Source: Cristatella mucedo | Lineage: Eukaryota > Bryozoa > Phylactolaemata > Cristatellidae | NCBI GenBank assembly: GCA_009760855.2 | Contig: WPIO01000005.1 | Coordinates: forward strand, 11,005,001-11,069,000 | Reading direction: 5' to 3' | DNA length: 64,000 nucleotides | Part shown: positions 9,936-18,331 of the stretch, in pieces | How positions within the stretch are numbered: the first letter of the stretch is position 1 | How the letters are laid out: each line of letters starts with the position of its first letter | The notes under the pieces: generated by a model | Databases searched by the model: none | What the model saw: the letters and a program-made list of their open reading frames with translations, nothing else | Told to the model about the DNA's origin: nothing | Translations under genes and position numbers: made by a program

Positions 9936-10916
9936 TTATCTTAATGCTATATAAACAGTAATTATTAAGACTGTATATTTCATATCATCTGTAACAATTA
10001 TGCTATCATTAATAAGTTTTTTATCTTTGTCAAGTATATAACTACCAAATATTGATTGTCTAAACTGAGTAGATGTTTCAATAAATGTGGCTAGTGAAGT
10101 CTGAGGCGGAGTTAATAGTTTTATCGATAACCCTTTCATCTGGCAAGTATTTAGATTCTGGAGTATTAAAATAGTATCCACCTTGTTCATAAGTTGTACA
10201 TATAACATACAATCATCTATCAATCACAATATCATTACTAGCTATAGCAAAAGTAAATCTCCATATGATAAAATAGTTCTATTCATTCTAGGAAAGGTAG
10301 CTGAACCTCCAACACTCGTTGGTCTAAGATACTTTGCATGAAATCTAACCTCTGCTACATTTCCATCTGTAATTCTATTTAGATAACCAAGGTTTACACC
10401 ATCAGTTGGATTAACAGGATCATTTACAATTCTAATAAAATTATTTTGCATGTCTAAATTACCATTAACAGTTCCACCATGTAAATTAAGAAAGTTTTCA
10501 TCGATATACTTTTTATTTGGAAAAGTATAATCCAAGTCTGGATTTCCACCAGCAGAAGAAATTGTAGTTCTAATACCACCATTTACAACTAGATTACCTC
10601 TAATTGTTCCACCAGTAAGTGGAAGTTTAGTATCAGCATAATCTTTTGTTGCAGCATCACTAGGATTTATAGGATTAGCAAGATCTACTATTCTAAAATT
10701 ATTCATATCAATATCTCCATCATTGGTAGTAGATCTAGAAATCTTAGTAACAAAATTTGTATCTATATATTTTCTATTTACTGCATCAGCAGCATCAACA
10801 GGATCACCTAAATTTTTTATAAGATTATTATTCATGTTTAGATTTCAACTAAGCATATCACCAGTCCTTCTAATACAATTCTTTGATGACTTACCTTTGC
10901 TTCTTTTACCTAACAT
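9936..10916 (-). pseudogene. Fibre gene B, several breaks
   Basis: The likely start is the ATG at 10916, two bases after TGTATAG; this N terminus is basic (GKRSKGKSSK), which would suit binding inside the capsid. A TGA at 10845-10847 is followed in frame by MNNNLIKNLGDPVDAADAV, LVNGG-type glycine turns and NDPVNPTDGVNLGYLN, three or four shaft repeats. TAG at 10242-10244 and a further TGA break the distal part, whose remnant (9936-10223) has a different composition and may be the head domain. The upstream fibre C stop codon TAG lies within this gene's TATAG motif. Role: attachment fibre, by family resemblance. Confidence 0.75.
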
Positions 10917-10918
10917 TT

Positions 10919-11776
10919 CTATACAGTACTAACAATAAAATCTATAAAAGTAATTCCACTAGCAATTGTAAACTTATCAATAGCATATCTACAAGTCCCA
11001 TCAATGTTAATTATTAAAACTATTGTTCCACTTACTCCATAAGTATTATCACTAGTTAACTCTACATAAGAATTAGTTTTATTAGTTGCATACATAATAT
11101 TAGACACCATTCCAAAATTAGGTAATATTCCTGGAAAGAATGTTTTAAGATTAGTTGCATATGCAACAGCTTTTCCAGTAGCCGCTATAACAGGCATATC
11201 ACCTGGTGTTATTTGTTGAGTATGAAAACCTGTACTTCCATTAACATTAATATTAAGACCTAACATATCAAGATAGAATAAAGTTGGATAAGTACCACTC
11301 AATCCTAAGTATTTAAATGTTACTTGTTTATTTGTATCAACATAAGATTTAGTTGCTACATCAGAAACTTTTACATTAATAATATTCTTATTTCCCATAT
11401 TAATACTTGACGTTGCTTTACCTTGAAACACTGCTGTCATACTTTTTAATAATCCATAGTTTATTACTTTATAAGGTCTTAGATCTGAGTAAACAGTTCC
11501 ATCAGCTGAGTTACCTGATATACCAACAACATTCATACAATTCAATTGTGATTTCATTACTGTTCCACTCTTTGGTAGTAAATCTGTTAGAGCTGATACT
11601 TTTGCTATTTCTCCTGAGGGATTACTAATAATTTTATTACCAGCACTTGTGCTAAGAGCGTAATCTAATCTTATGGCATCACCACTATTAACAGGAAATC
11701 CTAAATTAGTTATTCTATTATTATTTGCATCAAGATTAGTATAAATATTACCATTGACTTTTCTAACTTTTTCCAT
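10919..11776 (-). CDS. Fibre gene C, intact (285 aa)
   Basis: This is the best preserved fibre gene. It reads MEKVRKVNGNIYTNLDANNN, then shaft repeats with RITNLGFPVNSGDAIRLDYA near residue 20 and SINMGNKNIINVKVSDVATK with SYVDTNKQ near residues 125-150. A distal domain of about 130 residues (LSGTYPTLFYLDMLGLNINV onward) lacks the repeat and is probably the receptor-binding head. There is no signal peptide or membrane segment, as expected for a virion protein. Its ATG faces that of the plus-strand gene at 11787 across only 10 nt (TATATAATAT). Its stop TAG is inside the start motif of fibre B. The shaft pattern is known from phage tail fibres; use as a capsid fibre is inferred from context. 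Confidence 0.82.
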   Translation of the reverse strand: MEKVRKVNGNIYTNLDANNNRITNLGFPVNSGDAIRLDYALSTSAGNKIISNPSGEIAKVSALTDLLPKSGTVMKSQLNCMNVVGISGNSADGTVYSDLRPYKVINYGLLKSMTAVFQGKATSSINMGNKNIINVKVSDVATKSYVDTNKQVTFKYLGLSGTYPTLFYLDMLGLNINVNGSTGFHTQQITPGDMPVIAATGKAVAYATNLKTFFPGILPNFGMVSNIMYATNKTNSYVELTSDNTYGVSGTIVLIINIDGTCRYAIDKFTIASGITFIDFIVSTV

Positions 11777-11786
11777 TATATAATAT
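11777..11786. promoter_or_regulatory. 10-nt bidirectional TATA spacer
   Basis: TATATAATAT is all that separates the minus-strand ATG of fibre C (11776-11774) from the plus-strand ATG at 11787. Both genes must share it as core promoter or initiator, giving almost leaderless transcripts, unless their true starts are elsewhere. Confidence 0.6.
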
Positions 11787-12895
11787 ATGCCGAAAAAAGT
11801 AAAGAAAGGTAAAGGAGTAGATGAAGATTTAAAAGGAGGTATTAAAACAACTAAAGATGTGTTAGATGGAGTAAAAACTGCTACGAAAATAGGTGAAAAA
11901 GCAGTTACAAAACTTGCATCAAAATTAGCAGCAAGATTTCTTTACAAGCATCTGAAAAGATTGCAGCAGCTGTTTCTAAAGTATTACAATCTCTTAAAGT
12001 TATTAGAGCAGGAACGAAGGTATTAGGAGGCTTTCTTAGTGAATTTACAGGATTAGTTGACCTAAGTCTTTTTATAAAAGAAATAGTAGATGATATTACT
12101 AGTGGTAAATATGGACAAGTGTTTTGAAAAACAATGTCAGAAAAAAAGAAGGATTAAATAAAATGATAGAATCACTAGAAATTGATTTAGCAATTAATGA
12201 TGTATTACTTGCAGCTGAAAAGATGGTTATCCTTGGCAATGGAACCCTAGTCAATATTTAAGTGGGGTATTTGGAATGGAAGTAAATTGGAATGCAAGTC
12301 AATTAGATCCTAAATCATGGTCAAAGAATTTCTTAGAAGTTCGATCAGGAGGTTCTTGCCTGCTATCCCAGCACTCGTTGGATTAATAGCTTCAATTATC
12401 GGAGGAGTCGAGACAGGAATTTCAATAGCAGTTACTATTGCAAGTTTAATTAAAAAGTTAGTTGATACTTCAAGGTTTACTGCTAAATCACCTCTAATGA
12501 AAACACGCGAGCAAAGGATGGAGGCATTAACTTTGCAAAGTGAAAGACTAACAAATGCTATTAATGACTTAAAAAAATAGTAAAAGCAATTGATAGAAGT
12601 ATTGATATTGATGTTAGCGGTAAAGTTCAGATAGAAGAAGTACAAAATAGATTGGATTATCAAGATAAAGGTCGAGCACTTGTTGAGAATGGTGGTGTGA
12701 ATTATTCTCCAGAATTAAAAAGAGATATAAAACAAGTTGAAGCAAATAAGGTTGGTGGTAAAAAGGAATGTAATTATAAAGCTGAGTCAGCAATTTTATT
12801 GTCTAACCTTTATGCGCAAGGTGTAAGTCCAGAACAAAATTGATAAAGAGGTTAAGAAAATGTTAGTTGAATTAAAACAAAGGTGTTCAAACTAA
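11787..12895 (+). pseudogene. Lys-rich N terminus plus membrane-helix structural protein, frameshifted
   Basis: It starts MPKKVKKGKGVDEDLKGGIK, a basic N terminus, followed by a helical Ala/Lys stretch. After a shift near 11930 another frame continues (SEKIAAAVSKVLQSLKVIRA, then FTGLVDLSLFIKEIV). After more breaks, 12317-12580 holds a long hydrophobic segment (IPALVGLIASIIGGVETGIS, then IAVTIASLI) and a coiled tail. A last piece ends ALVENGGVNYSPELKRDIK with NLYAQGVSPEQN and stops at 12895. These pieces look like one gene of about 360 codons with at least three frameshifts. A basic plus amphipathic/membrane design recalls core or membrane-active minor virion proteins of adenovirus-like viruses, but I cannot prove homology. 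It ends overlapping the convergent HNH gene by 4 nt. Confidence 0.55.
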
Positions 12896-13450
12896 TAGTC
12901 TGAATATCTAACTATTTTATTATCATCTGTTAAAGTATAAGTAAAATTTAGACGTGCGAATTGTAAGTGAAGACGTATAGCTTCAAGGTCTCTTGCAACA
13001 GCCGCTTCCTCTGGATCATCAAAATAACCTATATGTTTATCTTTATTATCTATGCAAATATAAGCTCTATACTTATTTGTTCTTGTATCAAAACAAACAC
13101 CAATAAAACCGGAAGTATTATTTTTTGTGTTTTCTTCTATTTCTATTATTTTGAGATGATGTTGCTACACGTAAATTATAAAATGAATTATTTAGTTTAT
13201 TATTATCAATGTGATCTATTTCATTAAGTGGAAATCTTCCTGTCACTATTAAATATGCTAATCTGTGAGCTTGGTATCTCTTACCATCAATTGTTATTCT
13301 TCGATAACCTGTGTTTTCAACAAAACCTGCTTCACCGCCTGGTGATATACCCTGTTTAGATCTTTTCCATAAAAATTTTCCTGTATAAGGATTGAAATCT
13401 ATCAATTCTAGAACTCTATCTTTAAATTGAGCAACTTCATCCATTGACAT
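12892..13450 (-). pseudogene. HNH endonuclease with AP2-like DNA-binding domain, one frameshift
   Basis: The first 110 codons read GYRRITIDGKRYQAHRLAYL, then EIDHIDNNKLNNSFYNLRVA and TSSQNNRNR, the typical HNH pattern (H in AHRL, DH, N-x(3)-N-x2-N-L-R) of phage-type homing endonucleases. After a frameshift near 13118 the strand encodes SGFIGVCFDTRTNKYRAYI and HIGYFDDPEEAAVARDLEA, an AP2-like fold that usually follows HNH in such enzymes and gives DNA binding. The start at 13450 lies two bases after TGTATAG. It is probably a free-standing mobile endonuclease that entered the element. The frameshift makes it inactive as read. Confidence 0.85.
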
Positions 13451-13503
13451 TTCTATACAATTTTTTTTATCTGTTTAAAATAATTTTATTATATTATAGA
13501 AAT
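13451..13503. promoter_or_regulatory. Divergent promoter region, HNH and phospholipase genes
   Basis: This 53-nt gap holds CTATACA at 13453-13459 (TGTATAG on the minus strand, two bases before the HNH ATG) and TTATAGA at 13494-13500 (four bases before the ATG at 13504). The middle is T/A only. Confidence 0.5.
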
Positions 13504-14271
13504 ATGTATCAAGAGGTTAAACTTGCATTATCTAATCACCAACTAAAATTAATTCATAGTTCTAATGAACTAATTTCAATCAGATTGAAACATTCAGATT
13601 TAACAGGATCTGTTCTTATTTTAGTCACTCAAACTCAAATAAATAAAATAGAAAAAAGTAGAAGTGCTAATAAAGGTTTGCAATTGAACTTTTCTTTGAA
13701 ACAACTAAGAGCAAATAGAAAACAAGGTTTTGGATTAGTAGATATTATAAATAAATTAACTGGTAATCGTGAAATGCTTATGTCTCTTCCTAAAGGTGTT
13801 CAATCTGAAAATGTTCCAGGTGGTTCTTTTAACAATACAGGAAAGTACAGTTTTGCTGGGCCAGGTACAAAGTTTAGACAACGTTTAGATGAGGGTTATG
13901 AAGGGGTCAATGCACTTGACAAATCAGCTTTAGTACACGATAGTCTTTACACAGAGACATCATCCGATCCAGAACCAAAGAGAACAGAAATAAGAAATCT
14001 ATCAGATTTAGTTTTAGCAGAATCAGCTGCTAGGATCGCATTAGATCTGAAACAACCAAATTATGTCAGAGAGGATGCAAAAATTGTCGCAGCAATTATG
14101 GCTGCCAAGGCTAAATTGGGTCTTGGACTTGTTGGCGGAAGCATTCTTAATAGTAAATTCGCAATGGAGTTCTTAAAAGATAAAGTAAGCAACCCAACAA
14201 GTATAAGTAAAATAACTAATTTAAAAAAAACTCTTCTTGATAAGATGTTATCTATAAGGAAAAAAATATAG
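13504..14271 (+). CDS. Parvovirus-VP1-type phospholipase A2 protein, intact (255 aa)
   Basis: An N-terminal region of about 95 residues (MYQEVKLALSNHQLKLIHSS) resembles the leader of adintovirus phospholipase proteins. The catalytic domain follows: the calcium loop YSFAGPGT at about 115-122, then ALDKSALVHDSLY at about 137-149 with the His-Asp catalytic pair, and a downstream helix (LAESAARIALDL). In parvoviruses this domain breaches endosomal membranes during entry; here it is probably packed in the virion for the same purpose, by family inference. A C-terminal helix rich in Ala/Gly and Lys follows. The start is set by TTATAGA four bases upstream; an upstream extension of the frame to 13444 crosses the promoter and is unlikely. 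The frame is fully open although most neighbours are broken. Confidence 0.85.
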   Translation: MYQEVKLALSNHQLKLIHSSNELISIRLKHSDLTGSVLILVTQTQINKIEKSRSANKGLQLNFSLKQLRANRKQGFGLVDIINKLTGNREMLMSLPKGVQSENVPGGSFNNTGKYSFAGPGTKFRQRLDEGYEGVNALDKSALVHDSLYTETSSDPEPKRTEIRNLSDLVLAESAARIALDLKQPNYVREDAKIVAAIMAAKAKLGLGLVGGSILNSKFAMEFLKDKVSNPTSISKITNLKKTLLDKMLSIRKKI

Positions 14272-14320
14272 AACTAATTTTTGTTTTATGTTTATCTAAT
14301 TTGTATTATTATAAGTGTTT

Positions 14321-14810
14321 TTAGTACCTAATAATCGAAGGATTGAATTTATCCTGTGATTGTTTTTTATCTATATTATAAACTTTAACTTGATCAATCC
14401 TCAATCTAATACTTAGTCTTTCTTCAGAATTATAAGTATCTGTAGTAACATATGAACCGTCTAGAATTCCAGTAACAGCAAAGTCGTTACCAAACTTTTG
14501 AATTATTTCAGCAACACTAGTAAATTAAATTTTTTTGATCAAAGAAGATACTTGCTTTATTACCAAAAGCAATTCTAATACCAATAGTTAGACGAGCACT
14601 CATATCATAACCACTAAATTCAAGCTTCATACTTGCTCTATTAGCAATATCTTCAAGTACAGGTCTCATATCTTCTGTAATATACATCCATGCATTGAAG
14701 TAAGGCTTAGAATCTTTACTAATTTTCTCTTCAATGTGAATGCGTGCTTGTTTTCCTTTAGGAATTACGACTGCAGCATTTTCAAGTACAACGAATTTTT
14801 TATTCTCCAT
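14321..14810 (-). pseudogene. Unknown conserved-looking element protein, one frameshift
   Basis: Starts MENKKFVVLENAAVVIPKGK, two to four bases after GTATAGAA, and runs to about 14520 (ASMKLEFSGYDMSARLTIGI). A second frame continues SVAEIIQKFGNDFAVTGILD and LSIRLRIDQVKVYNI to a stop at 14321. Total about 160 residues, beta-rich with few cysteines, compatible with an OB-like or jelly-roll fold, but that is a guess. It sits beside the protease on the same strand. Not recognised; a single-stranded-DNA-binding or minor virion role are options I cannot separate. Confidence 0.55.
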
Positions 14811-14836
14811 ATTTCTATACAAGGGAAAGAAAATGT

Positions 14837-15570
14837 TTAAATTAAATTAATAATTTCATTGTTGATCCAAAATCCGATTCTTGCATCAATTTTAAGAAGA
14901 TTAGACCTTCCACAATCTGTTTGATCGTATTCTTGTAACTTAAACGTCTGAAATGTTGGTATAACACCAAAATATTTTATAACTTCGGGTAAAGGTGGTA
15001 CACTAAATGAATCAAAGTAAAAACATTTGTTTCCTTCTTTTTTAAGTGCTACCCAGTGATATATTGCTTTTTCTGATTCACCAGTATTACAAATAAGACA
15101 TTCATTTCTTAATGGTTTGTTAGTTCATCTCTTGCAAAGACACCTCTAAAAAATTTTATATCTAATTCTTTTATATAATTATTTATTTCTATATCAGTCA
15201 AAGGTGATGATTTTACTTTTTTTAATTGTTCAATAGTCTTTTTTAGCTCTTCAATTTTATCTCCAGAACCACTATATCTATCTTTACTACCTGAGAATTT
15301 TTTACTAAGTGTATTTGATATTGCAGCAACTAAAGCAGGAGTTGTAACAGATGATCCGGATTTGTTTTGTATTCTTCCAGAACCAGATTTGTTTTGTATT
15401 CTTCCAGAACCAACTGTTGTTCTCAACTTAACAAACTTTGACTTCTTACTATTACAAATAGTACAAATACCTTTAAGCATTCCTCTCATTCCTTTCATAC
15501 TATCTACTTCTATATACTCTTCATGGAGTGTATCAGTTTGTTTTTTACACTTCAAGCAATATATTTCCAT
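14837..15570 (-). pseudogene. Adenain-like cysteine protease with N-terminal zinc ribbon, one frameshift
   Basis: The N terminus is a zinc ribbon (MEIYCLKCKKQTDT, then CTICNSKKSKFVKL). A Gly/Ser-rich linker with a direct repeat GSGRIQNKSGSGRIQNKSG follows, then a coiled segment. Next is the Polinton-protease motif IKFFRGVFARDEL. After a frameshift near 15112 the other frame carries the catalytic set: His in YHWVAL, Asp in FYFDSFSVPP, and Cys in QTDCGR. This is the maturation protease that cleaves capsid and core proteins in adenoviruses and Polintons. It is divergent from the packaging ATPase gene, sharing a 21-nt gap. Length (about 244 codons) is usual for the fused ribbon-protease form. Confidence 0.87.
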
Positions 15571-15591
15571 ATCTTTTATGATATAGAAAAA
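15571..15591. promoter_or_regulatory. Divergent promoter, protease and ATPase genes
   Basis: The 21-nt gap ATCTTTTATGATATAGAAAAA carries TATAG (15582-15586) five bases before the ATPase ATG. On the minus strand TATATCATAAAAGAT leads into the protease ATG. Confidence 0.5.
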
Positions 15592-16260
15592 ATGTCTTTG
15601 CAAGTTAAACCATTCAATTTTGGACAAGATGTTGATACAGGACATAAAGAACCATTAGCTAAAGTTCCAATTAGATCATTAGTTCTTGGACCAAGTGGAA
15701 CAGGTAAATCTCAGTTAGTAACGAATTGGATATTTTATGGAAAAGTTAATTATGATACTTGTACTATTATTGCTTCAAGTTTAGATCAGAAGTTATATCG
15801 TGGTCTTATGTCAATGACTAGAGAGAAACCTGCATTTGTTTGGGTTAATGGAATTGAATCAATGCCAGAAGTTGATTCATATAAGAATTGTAAAAATGTT
15901 GTTGTACTAGACGACTTAATGACTGAAGATCAATCTAAGATCTTAGATTACTTTACTAGAGGAAGACATAAAGGCTTGAATATATTTTATCTTGCTCAAG
16001 GTTTTACTAATATTCCTAGAAGAGAAATAAGAAACAACATAAATAAGATAATAATTTTTAAACAGAATAATACTGATATAGAATACATTCGTGATTCATA
16101 TGTTGGTGATATTGATAAGAAGCAATTTAGAGAATGGGTAAATTCCTGTACAAGGAAAAGATATAGTTATTGTGTTATTGATCTAACTAAAACTGAAGAC
16201 GAAGGAAGATTTTGGTCTGTTGATAACACAGGTAAGCAATTAATAACTATTTTTAATTGA
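15592..16260 (+). CDS. A32/FtsK-HerA-like DNA-packaging ATPase, intact (222 aa)
   Basis: MSLQVKPFNFGQDVDTGHKE leads into Walker A GPSGTGKS at residues 33-40 and Walker B NVVVLDDL at about 102-109. A sensor-like IFYLAQGFTNIPR follows near 140, the pattern of A32-type packaging ATPases of Polintons and large DNA viruses. It would pump the linear genome into the capsid. Size matches the family (about 200-260 residues). The start is chosen at 15592 because GATATAG precedes it; an in-frame extension to 15523 would run antisense through the protease start. The frame is fully open, unlike polymerase and capsid genes. It heads a plus-strand run of structural genes. Confidence 0.92.
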   Translation: MSLQVKPFNFGQDVDTGHKEPLAKVPIRSLVLGPSGTGKSQLVTNWIFYGKVNYDTCTIIASSLDQKLYRGLMSMTREKPAFVWVNGIESMPEVDSYKNCKNVVVLDDLMTEDQSKILDYFTRGRHKGLNIFYLAQGFTNIPRREIRNNINKIIIFKQNNTDIEYIRDSYVGDIDKKQFREWVNSCTRKRYSYCVIDLTKTEDEGRFWSVDNTGKQLITIFN

Positions 16261-16272
16261 ATATAGGAGAAA

Positions 16273-16470
16273 ATGATTAACGGTAAAATATATGCGAGTA
16301 AGAACAGACCTTACAGAGGAAGTGCTCAAGAGGCAATAAATTTAGAAAATAAACTTGTTAATTTAGAAAAATTACGTGTTGCTGAAATACTTGATAATGC
16401 TCAAGAGATACAAAGAATTGAAGCAGAAATGCAAGCAAGAGATAGAGTTGAACACGAACTAGATGTATAA
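16273..16470 (+). CDS. Small coiled-coil protein (65 aa)
   Basis: It starts 12 nt after the ATPase stop, six bases after TATAG (16262-16266). The N terminus is basic (INGKIYASKNRPYRGSAQEA), then a heptad-like helix (LENKLVNLEKLRVAEILDNA, EIQRIEAEMQARDRVEHEL). No domain recognised. The place between the ATPase and capsid-protein genes suggests a small virion or assembly factor. Frame intact. Confidence 0.6.
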   Translation: MINGKIYASKNRPYRGSAQEAINLENKLVNLEKLRVAEILDNAQEIQRIEAEMQARDRVEHELDV

Positions 16471-16532
16471 GTAAATTTTACTATTTACGGATTAGTAAAT
16501 TAAAGAGAATTAGACCTTCACTTGCAAATAAA

Positions 16533-17267
16533 ATGGAAGAACAGGAACAAGCTAAAAGAATGTTAGAGTATAAAGCACCAGTAGATATTTCTAATATAGT
16601 AAAAAAAGGTTTTGCAGCTATTGCCGAAGGAAAACCTAAAAAAGCAGTAAGTATTGCAAATCAAGCTAAAACACATGCAGCTAATCCAGAAATAAGAGAA
16701 GCAATCGATTCACTTCAAAAGGGAATTGCAGAGCATCTTAATGTTAATCCTTCAACAGGTAAGAGACCTAGTAAAAGAATTAGAAAAGCAAAAGTTGGTC
16801 CAGTTGTTCAAGAACCAGTTGTTCAAACGGTTCAAGAACCACAATCTGAAACTGATATTCTAAAAGAAAAGAAATAATATCTTCTTGATAAAATTAAAAC
16901 TAGAGGGTCAGTCTCTAATACAGTAAGAAGTGTTATAGAAAATATTAGAGTAGATAGTAAAGAATCATTTAATTCTGATGTCGAATTTTTACTTGCAGAA
17001 TTACGTTCTACTGAGTCAAGCAAACCAACAGAAAATCTTATTTATAGTTATCTAACTTATACTGGAAAAGGAGTAGAGATAGCTCCATTATTTGTAAAAT
17101 CTGAAAAAGAAGTACCTGATAAACTGGATCTATGGTTAAGTGAACTTGCAGCTGGAAATAGAGGTGTGATACCTTCAATAAGTGCAGCTGTTGATTATCT
17201 TGCTTCATCTCGAAAAGCACCAAAAAAATATGTTGCAAAGATAAACAATCTTTTATATAATATATAG
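16533..17267 (+). pseudogene. Unknown virion-region protein, single in-frame TAA
   Basis: It reads MEEQEQAKRMLEYKAPVDIS, with a helical segment and then a basic patch (TGKRPSKRIRKAKVGP) followed by a Pro/Val/Gln repeat (VVQEPVVQTVQEPQ). TAA at 16875-16877 stops it, but the same frame continues open for another 129 codons (VRSVIENIRVDSKESFNSDV, LIYSYLTYTGKGVEIAPLFV) to TAG at 17265-17267. So it is one gene of about 244 codons with one nonsense codon. The final TAG is part of the TATATAG motif of the next gene, two bases before its ATG. Basic patch and context suggest a core or minor structural protein; unproven. Confidence 0.62.
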
Positions 17268-17269
17268 AA
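17261..17269 (+). promoter_or_regulatory. TATATAG start motif overlapping a stop codon
   Basis: TATATAG at 17261-17267 supplies the stop codon TAG of the upstream gene and lies two bases before the ATG at 17270. The same TAG-AA-ATG layout occurs between fibre C and fibre B on the other strand (10921-10914). Confidence 0.6.
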
Positions 17270-18136
17270 ATGAGTGACTTGGTAAAAATTGCTAGTGATA
17301 TATTAAATAATCTTGAAAGTATTAGAAGAAGTAGTCAAGCAAGTAAAGATGGATAGGTTTTCAATATAAGTGGAACTACTAATCCAATCAGAGCTAGAGT
17401 TAATACACCAATATTAATAAGAGGTAAAAACTTTAAGATCTGTTTTAAGAAATTTGCTGCAACTAACTCTATTAGAAATATAACTGAAACTAATAATACA
17501 TTTGTTAATAGAGTTAGTGGTGGCTCAGAACAAACTGTAACATTAATTCCTGGAATATATGGCGGTGTAACTGATGATATAAATGTTGGAATTGCTGATA
17601 CAATTATTAATTCAATTACACAATCTGGAGCAACAACTGACAAGTTTCATATGGGACTTGATACTGCTACTTCAAAATCATGGATTAAATTACCTGTTGG
17701 TTGGAGTTTTCTTGCAAGTAAATCTTTTATTTCTACTATATTAGGATTTACTGCTGCTGCTTATACTACACTTTTTGCTGCTGACTTTGCTCAAATGTAT
17801 TCTGATATTACACCAGTAGTTTGTACACCTAATACTAAGGTTGATTCTGAAAATAAAGTGTATGTTAGTAATATTGATTTTATAGTTGTAAATTGTAACA
17901 TGGTTGCAAGTAGAACTAGTTTTATAAATGGAAAAGAATCACAAGTCTTAGCTAGTTTTCCTTATGATGCTTATCCATGGAATCTAATGGTTTATGAACC
18001 AAAAACTATTGAGTATCATAATGTTGCTAATGATTCTATCTCTGATATAGTAATTACTGTCACTGATCAAAACCAAAATATAATAGATTTTAATTCCCAA
18101 AATATTACGGTTGCTATAGAAATTCTTGAAGTTTAA
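17270..18136 (+). pseudogene. Penton/minor-capsid-like protein 1, single in-frame TAG
   Basis: It starts MSDLVKIASDILNNLESIRR. TAG at 17354-17356 breaks it, and the same frame continues FNISGTTNPIRARVNTPIL to 18136. Features typical of Polinton penton-like minor capsid proteins are the turn LIPGIYGGVTDDIN and the closing beta-rich part with VTDQNQN and a final IEI. The paralog at 18146-20382 shares both the PG-x-Y motif and the TDQN-to-IEI ending. Role: single-jelly-roll vertex protein, by family resemblance and position before the capsid gene. About 288 codons. An internal ATG at 17651 could start a shorter product. Confidence 0.68.
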
Positions 18137-18145
18137 TATAGAAAA

Positions 18146-18298
18146 ATGTCAATAAGATTAACTGGAACTAGTAGTTCAGAATCAAAAACATTATATCCAC
18201 CAATTATGTTAGGATCTGATTCAGGTTATAATAAAATTGGATTACGTCGAGTAGAATTTACTTATACTAATAAAGTAGTATCAAATATACTTAAAGAT

Positions 18299-18331
<33 letters not shown>

